This document shows positions 36,517 to 44,875 of a stretch of 64,000 nucleotides of DNA, in pieces (positions within the stretch are counted from its first letter, which is position 1; each line of letters opens with the position of its first letter). The notes below the pieces were generated by a model that saw only the letters and a list, made by a program, of their open reading frames with translations, did not search any database and was not told the origin of the DNA. Origin of the DNA: CAVVEQ01 sp963804865 (lineage in GTDB: Bacteria > Chloroflexota > Anaerolineae > Anaerolineales > Anaerolineaceae); the NCBI GenBank assembly GCA_963804865.1, contig CAWDSH010000026.1, positions 1 to 64,000 on the forward strand. The letters run 5' to 3'. The position numbers and the translations under genes are program-made.

Positions 36517-37725
36517 ATGAAGATCGGGATCATCGGGGGTGGACCGGCGGGGATGACCGCCGCCCTGGAAACGCGTAAATCCGGCGCGGAAGTGCTGCTC
36601 TTCGATGCCAACCCGGGACTGGGACGCAAGCTGCTGGTCACCGGTTCCGGCCGCTGCAACCTGACCAACGCAGCGGTGGCAGCCAGCCGGTATTACTGCC
36701 CGAACGTGACCTGGTTGGAGGCTGTCCTGGGTGAATTCGGGCATGAAGACCTGCTGGATTACCTGCGCGCCCTCGGGATCCTAACCCATGCCACTGCCGA
36801 TGGATGGGTTTATCCCATCTCTGAATCTGCCGCTGCAGTTGTGGCGATCTTTCATGCCGCGTTGGAACAGGCTGGGGTCAAGGTAAATTTCGGGATCAGG
36901 ATCGAATCGATCGAAAAACAAGGAAAAATCTTCCGGCTCAAAAGTGATGACAACCAATCCTTCGAGGTGGACCGGCTGGTGGTGGCTTGCGGTGGAAAAG
37001 CATACCCGAACCTCGGCTCGACCGGGAACCTCTTCCCCATCCTGGAGAAATTAGGGCACACCATCCATCCCATCCTGCCCGCGCTGGCGCCCATCCTGGC
37101 GGATATGAAACCCTATCACAAGCTGCAGGGCGTACGCCTGGATGCGCAATCAAGCCTTTATGAAAAAGGAACACTCCTCGCCAGCGCGACCGGGAACCTG
37201 ATCTTCACCGAATGGGGCTTGAACGGACCCGCGGTGATGGATCTCAGCCACCTGGTGAGCGCCCACCCGCATGCTGATCTTCAACTTGAGCTCGACATGA
37301 TATTTAATTGCGAAAAGGAGCTGAGGGCATTGATCGCCGAACGCTCAACAAGTTCCATCTTGCTGCGCGTCATGCTCGGAGCGGCACTATCACCGAAGGT
37401 GCCACCGGTGGTGCTCGGCATGGCGGGAATACCGGCTGACGGCCTGCTTAAGAACACAAATCCGGATCAGCTCGAGAAAGTATTCCACCTGCTCACCCAC
37501 CTGCCCTTCCGGGTGAAGGGCGTGCGCGGTTTCGAATACTGCCAGGTGAGCAGCGGCGGAGTCGCGCTGAATGAGGTGGACGCCCTGACCATGCAATCGC
37601 GGTTGGTGCCAAATTTATTCTTTGCCGGCGAGGTGCTGGATGTAACCGGACCCTGCGGGGGATATAACCTGCAATTCGCCTTCTCGACCGGTGTGATCAC
37701 CGGAAGAGCATGCAGTAAAGAATAG
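36517..37725 (+). CDS. FAD-dependent oxidoreductase, HI0933/BaiN-like family
   Basis: An intact 402-residue flavoprotein. MKIGIIGGGPAGMTAALETR is the Rossmann FAD site, and GRKLLVTGSGRCNLTNA is the family signature. VACGGKAYPNLGSTGNLFPI and the C-terminal NLFFAGEVLDVTGPCGGYNL with FAFSTGVITGRA complete the FAD contacts. Family members include flavin reductases acting on unsaturated substrates, but no role can be fixed here. It is monocistronic, followed by a terminator. Confidence 0.93.
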   Translation: MKIGIIGGGPAGMTAALETRKSGAEVLLFDANPGLGRKLLVTGSGRCNLTNAAVAASRYYCPNVTWLEAVLGEFGHEDLLDYLRALGILTHATADGWVYPISESAAAVVAIFHAALEQAGVKVNFGIRIESIEKQGKIFRLKSDDNQSFEVDRLVVACGGKAYPNLGSTGNLFPILEKLGHTIHPILPALAPILADMKPYHKLQGVRLDAQSSLYEKGTLLASATGNLIFTEWGLNGPAVMDLSHLVSAHPHADLQLELDMIFNCEKELRALIAERSTSSILLRVMLGAALSPKVPPVVLGMAGIPADGLLKNTNPDQLEKVFHLLTHLPFRVKGVRGFEYCQVSSGGVALNEVDALTMQSRLVPNLFFAGEVLDVTGPCGGYNLQFAFSTGVITGRACSKE

Positions 37726-37746
37726 GAGATATTGTTGATTAAAACA

Positions 37747-37776
37747 AAACAGGACGCTTTGAAAAGCGTCCTGTTT
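37747..37776. terminator. Bidirectional terminator between the flavoprotein and pilin genes
   Basis: Arms AAACAGGACGCTTT and AAAGCGTCCTGTTT around GA. Flanking A and T runs let it work for both convergent genes. Confidence 0.85.
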
Positions 37777-37794
37777 GCGTTCAACTTTATACCA

Positions 37795-37941
37795 TTAAAT
37801 AGCCTGGGTGATATCAGAGAAGATACGACCGATGGCGGGGCCCAACAGAGCAAGAATAACGATAACAACGACTGCAACCAAAACAAGAATTAGAGCGTAC
37901 TCAACAAGACCCTGACCTTTTTCTTTCGGAGCGAATAACAT
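37795..37941 (-). CDS. Flp/Fap-type pilin (48 aa)
   Basis: A very short gene with GGGAGG before its ATG at 37941. The protein MLFAPKEKGQGLVEYALILV continues with a single hydrophobic helix (VAVVVIVILALLGPAIGRIF) and ends SDITQAI. The class III prepilin cleavage site G|QGLVEYAL has Glu at +5 and Tyr at +6, the Flp hallmark. It should be processed by a TadV-type prepilin peptidase and assembled into tight-adherence pili, but no tad genes are nearby. Its codon use (many GTT, CTT) differs from neighbours, as in highly expressed genes. Confidence 0.88.
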   Translation of the reverse strand: MLFAPKEKGQGLVEYALILVLVAVVVIVILALLGPAIGRIFSDITQAI

Positions 37942-38041
37942 TGTGTTTCACCTCCCTTCCTATTCTGAATTGGTTGAACTTGTTTCAACCTGACCATATT
38001 ATACAATAGGCGACTGACAAATAACTTAACCGAAACGCAAA

Positions 38042-38067
38042 CCGACCTTACAATTACGCAAGGTCGG
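38042..38067 (-). terminator. Hairpin after the PadR-Yip1 unit
   Basis: Arms CCGACCTT and AAGGTCGG around a 10-nt loop, lying downstream of the small Cys-rich membrane protein. Only a weak T-tract follows. Confidence 0.5.
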
Positions 38068-38094
38068 CTGCAGATTTTCCGATTTCGGGCGATT

Positions 38095-38355
38095 TTATCT
38101 TGATGCAGAGCGCGCATCTGCGATCTTCTGGCAGGGCTGGCAGGGACAAGCACCTTTACCAACGCAATACGTGCAAAGCCATGGATATCCCTTATGCTGC
38201 CTGACAATCTCAGCGCATATTGCCCGGTCTTCCTTGCTCAACGGTTTATAGGCAGGGACTGCAAACTTCTGGTAGGCAAACACCCCAGCTATCGCCATGA
38301 CTGCGACAAAACCTCCAACAATCAACAGTATCAGGGTGAAAGTAGACATTTTCAT
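38095..38355 (-). CDS. Small membrane protein with cysteine-rich tail (86 aa)
   Basis: One membrane helix (STFTLILLIVGGFVAVMAIA) is followed by a soluble tail ending LCTYCVGKGACPCQPCQKIA. The tail holds five cysteines in C-x2-C, C-x-C and C-x2-C spacing that could bind a metal or form disulfides. The start at 38355 (MKMSTFTL) follows AAGAAAG. I do not recognise a family. It lies 10 nt after the Yip1 gene in the PadR-led unit. Confidence 0.65.
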   Translation of the reverse strand: MKMSTFTLILLIVGGFVAVMAIAGVFAYQKFAVPAYKPLSKEDRAICAEIVRQHKGYPWLCTYCVGKGACPCQPCQKIADARSASR

Positions 38356-38365
38356 TACTTCTTTC

Positions 38366-39037
38366 TTATCGAAACAACAATCCTGTGAGAACAATCATCC
38401 AGGCAAAGGCCAGGAAAGCGATCAAGACCGTCTTCCAGATCGCCTGTTTTTCATTCGCGTGAATAATCAGCCCCATATACAAGGCGCCTAAACCCTGAAC
38501 GACCGGGTACATAATCTGCGGATACCAGGTGTAGAAGCCCTGGGCCAACGGACCCATCTGGCCTGTTAGAGCCGGTACCATGTTGGCATTCATGAAATCA
38601 AAGTTCGCGGGGTCCAGCAGCCCGGAGAGCAGCCAGAAAGGAAAGATGGTGAAAGCCACAACGTTTAAAAACTGGTCGAACTCCAATCTGCCGCCAAAAA
38701 GCCTGGTCAGCAGCCGGGCGGTGCCCGCCCCCAGAATCCAAATCATCATGCCCACCGGGACACCAATGATTGCCATCAATAACCGATATTTCTCCAAAGG
38801 AACGTTCACGACCGGCAGCATGGAAAAGCTGCCCCAGGCTTTGATCCATACTTCCAATGTTTGAGCATCCGGAGGGTAATCTCCTTTTGAGTACGAGATA
38901 AGGAAGCCCAGCGCCAAATAACCCGAAATCCCCAGGACAAGCAATAATGCGTGGCGGATTTGTTTCTCATTTGCCAATTCCTTGCCTGTGCGGATAGGAT
39001 GAGTGAAAATCCCCAACAAATAGCGAAGTGTTTTCAT
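38366..39037 (-). CDS. Yip1-domain membrane protein
   Basis: An intact 223-residue protein with about five membrane helices. LGIFTHPIRTGKELANEKQI at the N terminus, the central GVPVGMMIWILGAGTARLLT and FDQFLNVVAFTIFPFWLLSG are typical of bacterial YIP1 proteins, whose role is not clear. The start MKTLRYLLG at 39037 overlaps the PadR regulator stop by 4 nt (ATGA), so the two are translationally coupled and the regulator may control it. Confidence 0.82.
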   Translation of the reverse strand: MKTLRYLLGIFTHPIRTGKELANEKQIRHALLLVLGISGYLALGFLISYSKGDYPPDAQTLEVWIKAWGSFSMLPVVNVPLEKYRLLMAIIGVPVGMMIWILGAGTARLLTRLFGGRLEFDQFLNVVAFTIFPFWLLSGLLDPANFDFMNANMVPALTGQMGPLAQGFYTWYPQIMYPVVQGLGALYMGLIIHANEKQAIWKTVLIAFLAFAWMIVLTGLLFR

Positions 39038-39444
39038 TTGAGGTCTCCCGATAGCACCGTGGTCATTTGACCGATCAGACTGCCCAGCGCGCTTGGAATG
39101 GGGCTCTGCGGTGAAAAGACTTCCAGTAAATAGCACTGGATGACATCCCTGCCCGATTGAGTAGCGCTGTAAATCGCGCGCGGAGGTCCCAGTGTGGTGC
39201 GTTCCCAGCGACTCTCCACCAAGCCGCGCCTTTCCAGTCGGCGCATGATCTGGTAGATGGTACTTACTCCCATGCGAATGCTGCCCTGGGAACTACTCTC
39301 GATCTCCTTGCGGATCTCCAGTCCATAGCGGGGCTGAATGACCACCAAACCCAGCGCCCAGAAGGTCAGCATGCCCCGCTTCCACTCGTTAAGCAGCGGA
39401 TCGATGCCCGATGATGATTTTTGCTTTGGGGTTTCTTTTTCCAT
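39034..39444 (-). CDS. PadR-family transcriptional regulator
   Basis: A 136-residue protein. The winged helix shows GMLTFWALGLVVIQPRYGLE, GVSTIYQIMRRLERRGLVES and GPPRAIYSATQSGRDVI, the PadR pattern (Y-G-x-E/I, T-x-Y-x-x-L-x-R-L, G-x-P-R-x-x-Y). The start at 39444 follows AGAGGA. It is the first gene of a three-gene unit with the Yip1 protein. Half-sites just upstream (39463-39498) suggest autoregulation. Confidence 0.9.
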   Translation of the reverse strand: MEKETPKQKSSSGIDPLLNEWKRGMLTFWALGLVVIQPRYGLEIRKEIESSSQGSIRMGVSTIYQIMRRLERRGLVESRWERTTLGPPRAIYSATQSGRDVIQCYLLEVFSPQSPIPSALGSLIGQMTTVLSGDLK

Positions 39445-39462
39445 ATTGTGTCCTCTTTTTTT

Positions 39463-39498
39463 GTATATCATCTATTGATATAGTACTATGTGATATAC
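39463..39498. promoter_or_regulatory. Candidate PadR operator half-sites
   Basis: TATATCA (39464-39470) faces TGATATA (39476-39482). A further TGATATAC (39491-39498) pairs with GTATATCA (39463-39470). They lie between the PadR start and the divergent peroxiredoxin gene, so both could be controlled. Confidence 0.55.
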
Positions 39499-39596
39499 CC
39501 AAATACTATTCGTCATTTGTCCAATCTTTTCACGCGTAATTCAATCAATTCGGACAAATTAAGGTAGAATAATCAAGAATTTTTATGGAGGAAAAC

Positions 39597-40349
39597 ATGA
39601 AACTCAAAGTGGGCGATCCAGCCCCCGATTTCACTCTTCCCAGCCACCTGGATGGCGAGGTCAAGCTGAGCAGCCTGCGGGGAAAGAATGTAATCCTGGC
39701 GTTCTTCCCATTAGCCTGGACCCCGATATGAAGTGGACAGATCCCGTCCTACGAGGCTGATAAAGCCAAGTTTGCGGGATTAAATGCCCAGGTTCTGGGC
39801 ATCAGCGTCGATCACGTACCCTGCCTGCAGGCCTGGGCAGAGAGCCTGGGTGGGATCAGCTTTCCCCTGCTCTCCGACTTTTGGCCGCACGGCAAGATTG
39901 CAGAGCAATATGGCGTACTGCGCAGCGAAGGTCATAGCGAGCGCGCCTTGTTCATCATCGATAAACAGGGCATCATCCGATACATCGATATCCATGATAT
40001 CGACGACCAACCCTACAATGAAGAGCTGCGAAAAGAGCTTAGGAAAATCGACCCGGAAGCTGCAGCGAAAGAGATCAGACCAGAACCGGTCCGCGAGTTT
40101 CCACAAGGCGGCGTGGTGGTCTACTGCACCCCCTGGTGTCCGGACTGCAAGAATGCTCGAGCCTGGATGAAAGAGCACAACCTGCCTTTTACCGAAGTAG
40201 ATATCTACTCCACCCAGGGAGCTGAAGAACGCGTACGTGCATGGAACAACGGTAAGATGATCACCCCCACCTTTGACCTGGACGGCACCATCTTTTCGGA
40301 GTTTGTCGAAGAAGCCGCCGTCCCGCTGTTAAGTAAATATCTGAAATAG
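39597..40349 (+). CDS. Candidate selenocysteine peroxiredoxin fused to a glutaredoxin-like domain
   Basis: A 250-residue thiol/selenol peroxidase read from ATG 39597 (after GGAGG) to 40349 in one unbroken frame except for TGA at 39729-39731, codon 45. The text around it is NVILAFFPLAWTPI-(TGA)-SGQIPSYEADKA. In AhpE/BCP-type peroxiredoxins this exact position is the peroxidatic Cys (TPxC). Residues 1-150 form the peroxiredoxin (GDPAPDFTLPSHLDGEVKLS, GISVDHVPCLQAWAESLGG). Residues about 172-250 form a glutaredoxin-like domain with VVVYCTPWCPDCKNARAW. The reading of TGA as selenocysteine rests on the position, the intact downstream frame and a SECIS-like hairpin. A mutation TGC/TGT to TGA is the alternative. 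The fused CPDC site could reduce the peroxidatic centre. Confidence 0.85.
39741..39780 (+). promoter_or_regulatory. Bacterial SECIS-like stem-loop
   Basis: Outer stem ATCCCG (39741-39746) pairs with CGGGAT (39775-39780). Inner stem GGCT (39755-39758) pairs with AGCC (39764-39767) around a GATAA loop. The apical loop starts 27 nt after the TGA and begins with G. This meets the described bacterial SECIS pattern (loop 16-37 nt from UGA, G in the first two loop bases, stem of at least 4 pairs). Confidence 0.65.
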
Positions 40350-40366
40350 TTTTCACCGGAAATTAG

Positions 40367-40400
40367 TAAACAAGAGCTCTAATCCCTGAGCTCTTGTTTA
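40367..40400 (+). terminator. Terminator after the peroxiredoxin gene
   Basis: Perfect 13-bp arms TAAACAAGAGCTC and GAGCTCTTGTTTA around an 8-nt loop. Confidence 0.88.
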
Positions 40401-40493
40401 TATTCAATCTTCATAGGCATATGCTATCGTTTTATTTTGCGGTGTAAAATTCTTGTATTAAATCCCGGTCCGATCCGGAGGTCGGTTTTGGTC

Positions 40494-41393
40494 ATGCATC
40501 GAAGTTACCAAGGCGAAGACGATTACAAGCATATGCGGTCCATGCTCAGCCAGGGCAATGCGTTGATCGGTATTCCCTCCTACCTCACGCCGGGCGACCT
40601 GGACTGGTGGCGGGTGCTAAATCATGGCAATACCGAGTTGGAAAATGTTCATCTCTGGTTCGATGAAAGTGACCATCTCCTTAGTTTCAATTGGTTCAAT
40701 CCACGGGAATTCAACATCCTGGTACACCCGGATCATGCCCGGCTGGTGGATGATATGGTCAGCTGGTCAGAGGATTGGCTGCTGGCAAATGCCCCCGATG
40801 ATGAAAAGCCCCCCACCCTGCGCATGTGGAGTTTAACTTCAGACCTTGAGAGGATAAAGGTCCTCAAGAATCGTGGCTACACCTTGGACGCCGAGCATTG
40901 GCTCACGCAACGGTACTTTAATCTTACGCAGCCCATCAACGAAGCAATTCTCCCGCCCGGATATGCCATCCGCTGCCTGCGCGGCGCAGAGGAATTCGTG
41001 GCAAGAGTTGAAGTCCACCGGGATGCATTCGCCCCTTCACGCATGACGCTCGAGAAATATTCGCAGCTTCCTTTCCTAGCCTCGTATCACTTTGAGAATG
41101 ACCTGGTAGTCACCGCCCCGGATGGCTCCTTTGCCGCCTTTTGCATTACCTGGTTCGACGCAGCCAGCGGACTGGGCGTTTTCGAACCGGTGGGTTGCGC
41201 CCAGGCTCACCAGCGTAAAGGCTTGACACGCGCATTGATGATGGCGGGGTGCCGCCATCTAAGGGACACGGGGGCTCATACTGCCATGGTGGATGCCTGG
41301 AGTGAGGATGTTGCAGCGAATAAACTGTACGAAAGTGCCGGATTTAGGGAGATCGACCGGTTTCACCCGTGGAAAAAAGTGCTCGAGCAATAA
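40494..41393 (+). CDS. GNAT-family acetyltransferase
   Basis: An intact 299-residue protein with two GNAT-like halves. The N-terminal half is degenerate. The C-terminal half has the acetyl-CoA loop PVGCAQAHQRKGLTRALMMA and the end MVDAWSEDVAANKLYESAGF. The start at 40494 (MHRSYQGEDDYKHMR) is preferred because of GGAGG 12 nt upstream; an in-frame TTG lies at 40437. Tandem GNAT proteins of this sort are common in Chloroflexota. The acceptor is unknown. Confidence 0.85.
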   Translation: MHRSYQGEDDYKHMRSMLSQGNALIGIPSYLTPGDLDWWRVLNHGNTELENVHLWFDESDHLLSFNWFNPREFNILVHPDHARLVDDMVSWSEDWLLANAPDDEKPPTLRMWSLTSDLERIKVLKNRGYTLDAEHWLTQRYFNLTQPINEAILPPGYAIRCLRGAEEFVARVEVHRDAFAPSRMTLEKYSQLPFLASYHFENDLVVTAPDGSFAAFCITWFDAASGLGVFEPVGCAQAHQRKGLTRALMMAGCRHLRDTGAHTAMVDAWSEDVAANKLYESAGFREIDRFHPWKKVLEQ

Positions 41394-41542
41394 TCAAGCA
41401 ATGACCTTATAAAACAAGGTCGATTCCAAAACCATTTGAATTAATTTAAACACCTTCGTGATCTTATATTCCCGATCATTTGATTGGATTGCCCGGCAGG
41501 TAAATCCAACCTGGTTAAAGCGTGCATTTGGGGAAAACCATT
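41394..41542. other. Intergenic stretch between convergent genes
   Basis: I see no gene and no clear terminator here. Confidence 0.4.
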
Positions 41543-41977
41543 CTATTTCTTGAGCGTGATGTGGCAGCTCATACAGGTTTTGGGCAGGATTGGCCAGCTG
41601 GTGAGCCCAATACTGAAGCCACAGCGCGGGCACTTCTCGCGAACCTGGAATACCAGGGCGGCAACAACAGCCAGGAAAAAAACGCCAAGTAAAATGGGCT
41701 GCAGCCAGTGTACGTTTTGCAGAATCGGTAATATGGAGACTACCAGCCACCCGAATAACGCGGTAAATCCTATAATGTAGATCGTGATCAAGTTCATTTC
41801 CCAGCGCAGCAGGTCATCCGACTCTTCCGCGGACAAGGGTTCTTGAGGGATCACGGTGTTAACGATGGTTTTAACCTTGTTCTTCAGATAATACCTCAGG
41901 AAAGTCCGGGCAGTGTTAAAGATAAAACCCGCCATAGCCAGCACAAAAATGATGATGCCTACACCTGATGGTTCCAT
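41543..41977 (-). CDS. Membrane protein with C-terminal zinc ribbon
   Basis: A 144-residue protein with about three membrane helices (GVGIIIFVLAMAGFIFNTAR, ITIYIIGFTALFGWLVVSIL, PILLGVFFLAVVAALVFQVR). The tail has CPRCGFSIGLTSW and LPKTCMSCHITLK, a zinc-ribbon pair. The start at 41977 (MEPSGVGIIIF) follows AGGAGAA. Function unknown. It is on the same strand downstream of the sigma/anti-sigma unit, but 151 nt away. Confidence 0.7.
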   Translation of the reverse strand: MEPSGVGIIIFVLAMAGFIFNTARTFLRYYLKNKVKTIVNTVIPQEPLSAEESDDLLRWEMNLITIYIIGFTALFGWLVVSILPILQNVHWLQPILLGVFFLAVVAALVFQVREKCPRCGFSIGLTSWPILPKTCMSCHITLKK

Positions 41978-42128
41978 GTCGCATTCTCCTGTTTTGTTGT
42001 AATGCATTATAAGACAGGTCTCATGGATTTCCATCATTTCCAAAACATAACTATCGACACACCTTATGCAAAAAATACACGCATTGGCGATATTCAATGC
42101 GTGTACTTCGATCAATTAACTGGCTAAT

Positions 42129-42641
42129 TTATTTTGTTTTCACGGTTTTCTTCGGTCTGAAAAGGACCAGGATGCCCGCTCCCAATCCGAAGATCAAGAT
42201 CACCGGGGCAAACAACCACCAGCCAACAAAGGGCGCCACCGCCGCCCCAACGAGCAGGCCCGCTGAACGGATCAAGCCCGCCAGGGGAGTTGGAGCCTTA
42301 CCCATGCGCTCCGCGAGCACCTGCACCATGCCACCGATGCCCAGCAGCGCCACCATGGCGAGGGTCGCCACGATAGCAACCGCAAAAACCGCCATGGCTG
42401 CCTGCATCCAAGGCACAAAGGTCGCGCTTGCGCCCATCATGAAAGCCGCGAGGGCAAGGAAGAATAAAAGGTTCACCAGCCCAAGCCAGAACGACCGCCG
42501 GGTCTCCTTTTCTATCGCGATCTTGCATTGACCGGTGACTCCCGGCTGCAGCAGCACCAGCGCGACCAGCAGGGCGGCCAACGCCGCACCTCCAACGAAC
42601 ATTATCAAAACCAGACCTATCAAATCATTCGCACCACTCAT
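42129..42641 (-). CDS. Hypothetical multi-helix membrane protein
   Basis: An intact 170-residue protein with four membrane helices (LIGLVLIMFVGGAALAALLV, LVNLLFFLALAAFMMGASAT, AMAVFAVAIVATLAMVALLG, VGWWLFAPVILIFGLGAGIL) and a basic C-terminal tail. I do not recognise the family. It lies 18 nt after the anti-sigma factor gene and is probably the third gene of that operon. Confidence 0.7.
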   Translation of the reverse strand: MSGANDLIGLVLIMFVGGAALAALLVALVLLQPGVTGQCKIAIEKETRRSFWLGLVNLLFFLALAAFMMGASATFVPWMQAAMAVFAVAIVATLAMVALLGIGGMVQVLAERMGKAPTPLAGLIRSAGLLVGAAVAPFVGWWLFAPVILIFGLGAGILVLFRPKKTVKTK

Positions 42642-42659
42642 ATCAACCTCCCGATTGAA

Positions 42660-43208
42660 TTATTTGTTTCCGTTCCTGCTCAAAAGCAGCCTGTTGCCGG
42701 CAAGCCAGACTGCGAAAGCACACACCATCAGGATGATCCAGACCTGGAGCGGCAGCGCCGGGAAGTGCAGCCCCGGGGTAACCCCATTTTCAAATTTGCG
42801 GATAAACGTCTCAAATGAAACCAGCAATATGCCGGGATCCAGTTTAGGCAGGAGGGCTGCACCCCTTAGGAAAAGTCCAGAAATCAGGCGCACGAATCCG
42901 CTCTCCCAAGGTCGGGCGATCACGATCAGAACGATGGCCAGCAATCCCTCCATTGCCAGCACCCAGCCCGTCCAACGCGAGCGAGGTTGAAGCCGGGCAA
43001 GGACGCGCGCGGTCAGATCAACCTCGAATTCCTTTTCACCCAGATCCTCCAACAGGCCAAATACATTCTCAAGTCGCTGCAGTCTCTCCCTGCACGATGC
43101 GCACTCTTTCATGTGCAGCTCCATGCCCGCTTTTTCGGTTGGTGATAACTCACCATCCAGGAATTCATTGAGAACTGCTTCGGTGGGATGCCAAGTCTCG
43201 TTTTTCAT
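42660..43208 (-). CDS. Anti-sigma factor with zf-HC2 domain
   Basis: An intact 182-residue protein. The N-terminal zinc-binding anti-sigma domain reads MELHMKECASCRERLQRLEN (H-x3-C-x2-C). The rest is membrane-embedded with about three helices (GWVLAMEGLLAIVLIVIARP, VWIILMVCAFAVWLAGNRLL). It should hold the ECF sigma factor of the preceding gene at the membrane. Its start lies 1 nt beyond the sigma factor stop, so they are coupled. Confidence 0.88.
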   Translation of the reverse strand: MKNETWHPTEAVLNEFLDGELSPTEKAGMELHMKECASCRERLQRLENVFGLLEDLGEKEFEVDLTARVLARLQPRSRWTGWVLAMEGLLAIVLIVIARPWESGFVRLISGLFLRGAALLPKLDPGILLVSFETFIRKFENGVTPGLHFPALPLQVWIILMVCAFAVWLAGNRLLLSRNGNK

Positions 43209-43209
43209 T

Positions 43210-43753
43210 TCAGCCTTCCATTCCCTTCAGCCATTCACCCAGCAAGCGCCGTGCACGGAACAAATCACTCTTGATATCGCTGACCGGGCGCTGCAGCGCG
43301 GATGCCATCTCCTGGTAGCTCATGTCCTGAAAGTGCCTGAGCTCGATCACCGCCCGATAGCGCGGTGCCAGGCGCAGGATGGCGCGCCCGATCTGCTCCC
43401 GGCGCTCCCTGCCCTGAACGGCGCCTTCCACAAACCTCCTTGAGTGCCCCCTGCCCGGCGCGCGCTCTTCATCAAGAGGGTTCCCCCTCCTTGTGCGCCT
43501 GCAGCGTGTTCAGGCAGACATTGACCGCGATCTTCATCAACCAGGGCGTGAGCGGTCGAGAGTCGTCATAGGCAGGAAAGGCACGGAAGGCGCGCAGGAA
43601 GGTCTCCTGGGCGGCATCCTCCGCGTCCCGGTTCTCGCCGAGCATGCGCCACGCCAGGTTGAGCACCTTCTGCTGGTGCCGGTGGACCAGCTCGCCAAAA
43701 GCCTGGCGATCGCCCGCCTTGACTTCCCGGATCAAAACGATATCATCGCTCAT
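43210..43753 (-). CDS. ECF-type RNA polymerase sigma factor (one frameshift)
   Basis: Region 2 is VHRHQQKVLNLAWRMLGENR and DAEDAAQETFLRAFRAF. Region 4 is RYRAVIELRHFQDMSYQEMA and SALQRPVSDIKSDLFRARRL. Between them, near 43475, one base is missing or extra (the frame resumes at LDEERAPGRGHSRR). The start MSDDIVLIREVKAGD is at 43753. It is followed by the anti-sigma factor. Targets are unknown. The total of about 180 residues is usual for this class. Confidence 0.87.
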
Positions 43754-43881
43754 TTTCTATACTAATTATTACCGAAGAATGCGCGTTTTGTTGCAAAATT
43801 TGGATCGGCGAAAATGGTTCTGTATTCGCCATCCTGCCTGCAACTTTTGTCCGCCCATCCGGTATAAACTATGAAGGAGCC

Positions 43882-44812
43882 ATGATGATTCTCAAGCGTA
43901 TCTGCGGAGTCCTCGCCGCGGGCTATATCCTGATGTTCTATTCCGAGCACATGTTCTGGGCACACGTGCGCGCGGACAATTCTTTGAGCAACTGGCTGAT
44001 GACCTGGCTGGTCTACTCATTGTCAGGGTATGTCTTTCTCGCGCTGGTCTCGCGCTTCCACGTCCGTTCCATATGGGCGATCTTCCTCTGCGGCGCGGTT
44101 TTCGGCTGGCTGACAGAAGGCGTGGTGGTGCAAACGGCTTATCAGGACCTGCCCCTCTCCCTCTCTTTTACCGGGCTGGCATGGCATGCCGCGATCAGCG
44201 TCCTGGTGGGCTGGTACATGGTGCGCAAAGCACTGCAGACTGGCTTCAGACCCACCCTGGTACTTTCCATAATCATCGGGTTGATCTACGGTTTGTGGGC
44301 CATCTCGTGGTGGAACGAGCCGGGCGAGCGCACGACTCCCATAATTGAATTTGCTGTTTTCGCACTGGCGACCCAGGTATTGGTCATCAGCGCGTATTGG
44401 GTCTACGATCACACCATCGCGGTGTCATTCAAACCAAGCCGATTGGCAGAGATGATTGTAGGCATGCTGATCCTGCTCTATTTCATCTTCGTGACCATCC
44501 CCGCCGCGCCAATGGCTGCCTGGATCCTGCCCGGGCTGCTGTTGATCGTTTACCTGACCCTGCGCCGCAATTTGAAGCGGAACGGGGATGAATTCCGCCC
44601 TCTCGATCGCGCACAGGGAAGCGCCGACCTGGAATTACGCAGGGTTATTAATCATCCCGCTGGCGGCCATCCTGGTTTATACGGTGGCGTATTCCCTGGA
44701 ACTGCGCTGGAACACCAACTGGATCCTCTATTTGATCACCACCCCGCTTGGATTTGGACTTTTCGCATTCAGCATATTCAAGACATGGCGGGATGAACCT
44801 TTGAATTCTTAA
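43882..44812 (+). CDS. Hypothetical integral membrane protein (one frameshift)
   Basis: About 310 residues with eight or more membrane helices, starting MMILKRICGVLAAGYILMFY at 43882 after GAAGGAG. Helices include AIFLCGAVFGWLTEGVVVQT, TLVLSIIIGLIYGLWAISWW and AWILPGLLLIVYLTLRRNLK. Between 44590 and 44620 the frame shifts. The true end is NYAGLLIIPLAAILVYTVAY and FGLFAFSIFKTWRDEPLNS. I do not recognise the family. It is divergent from the sigma factor gene and may be a target. Confidence 0.7.
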
Positions 44813-44875
44813 CCTCTCCCAACCTTCCCAGAAATCCCCCTGCGTGGTGTAAAATAATAGCTGGGAGAACCCACC

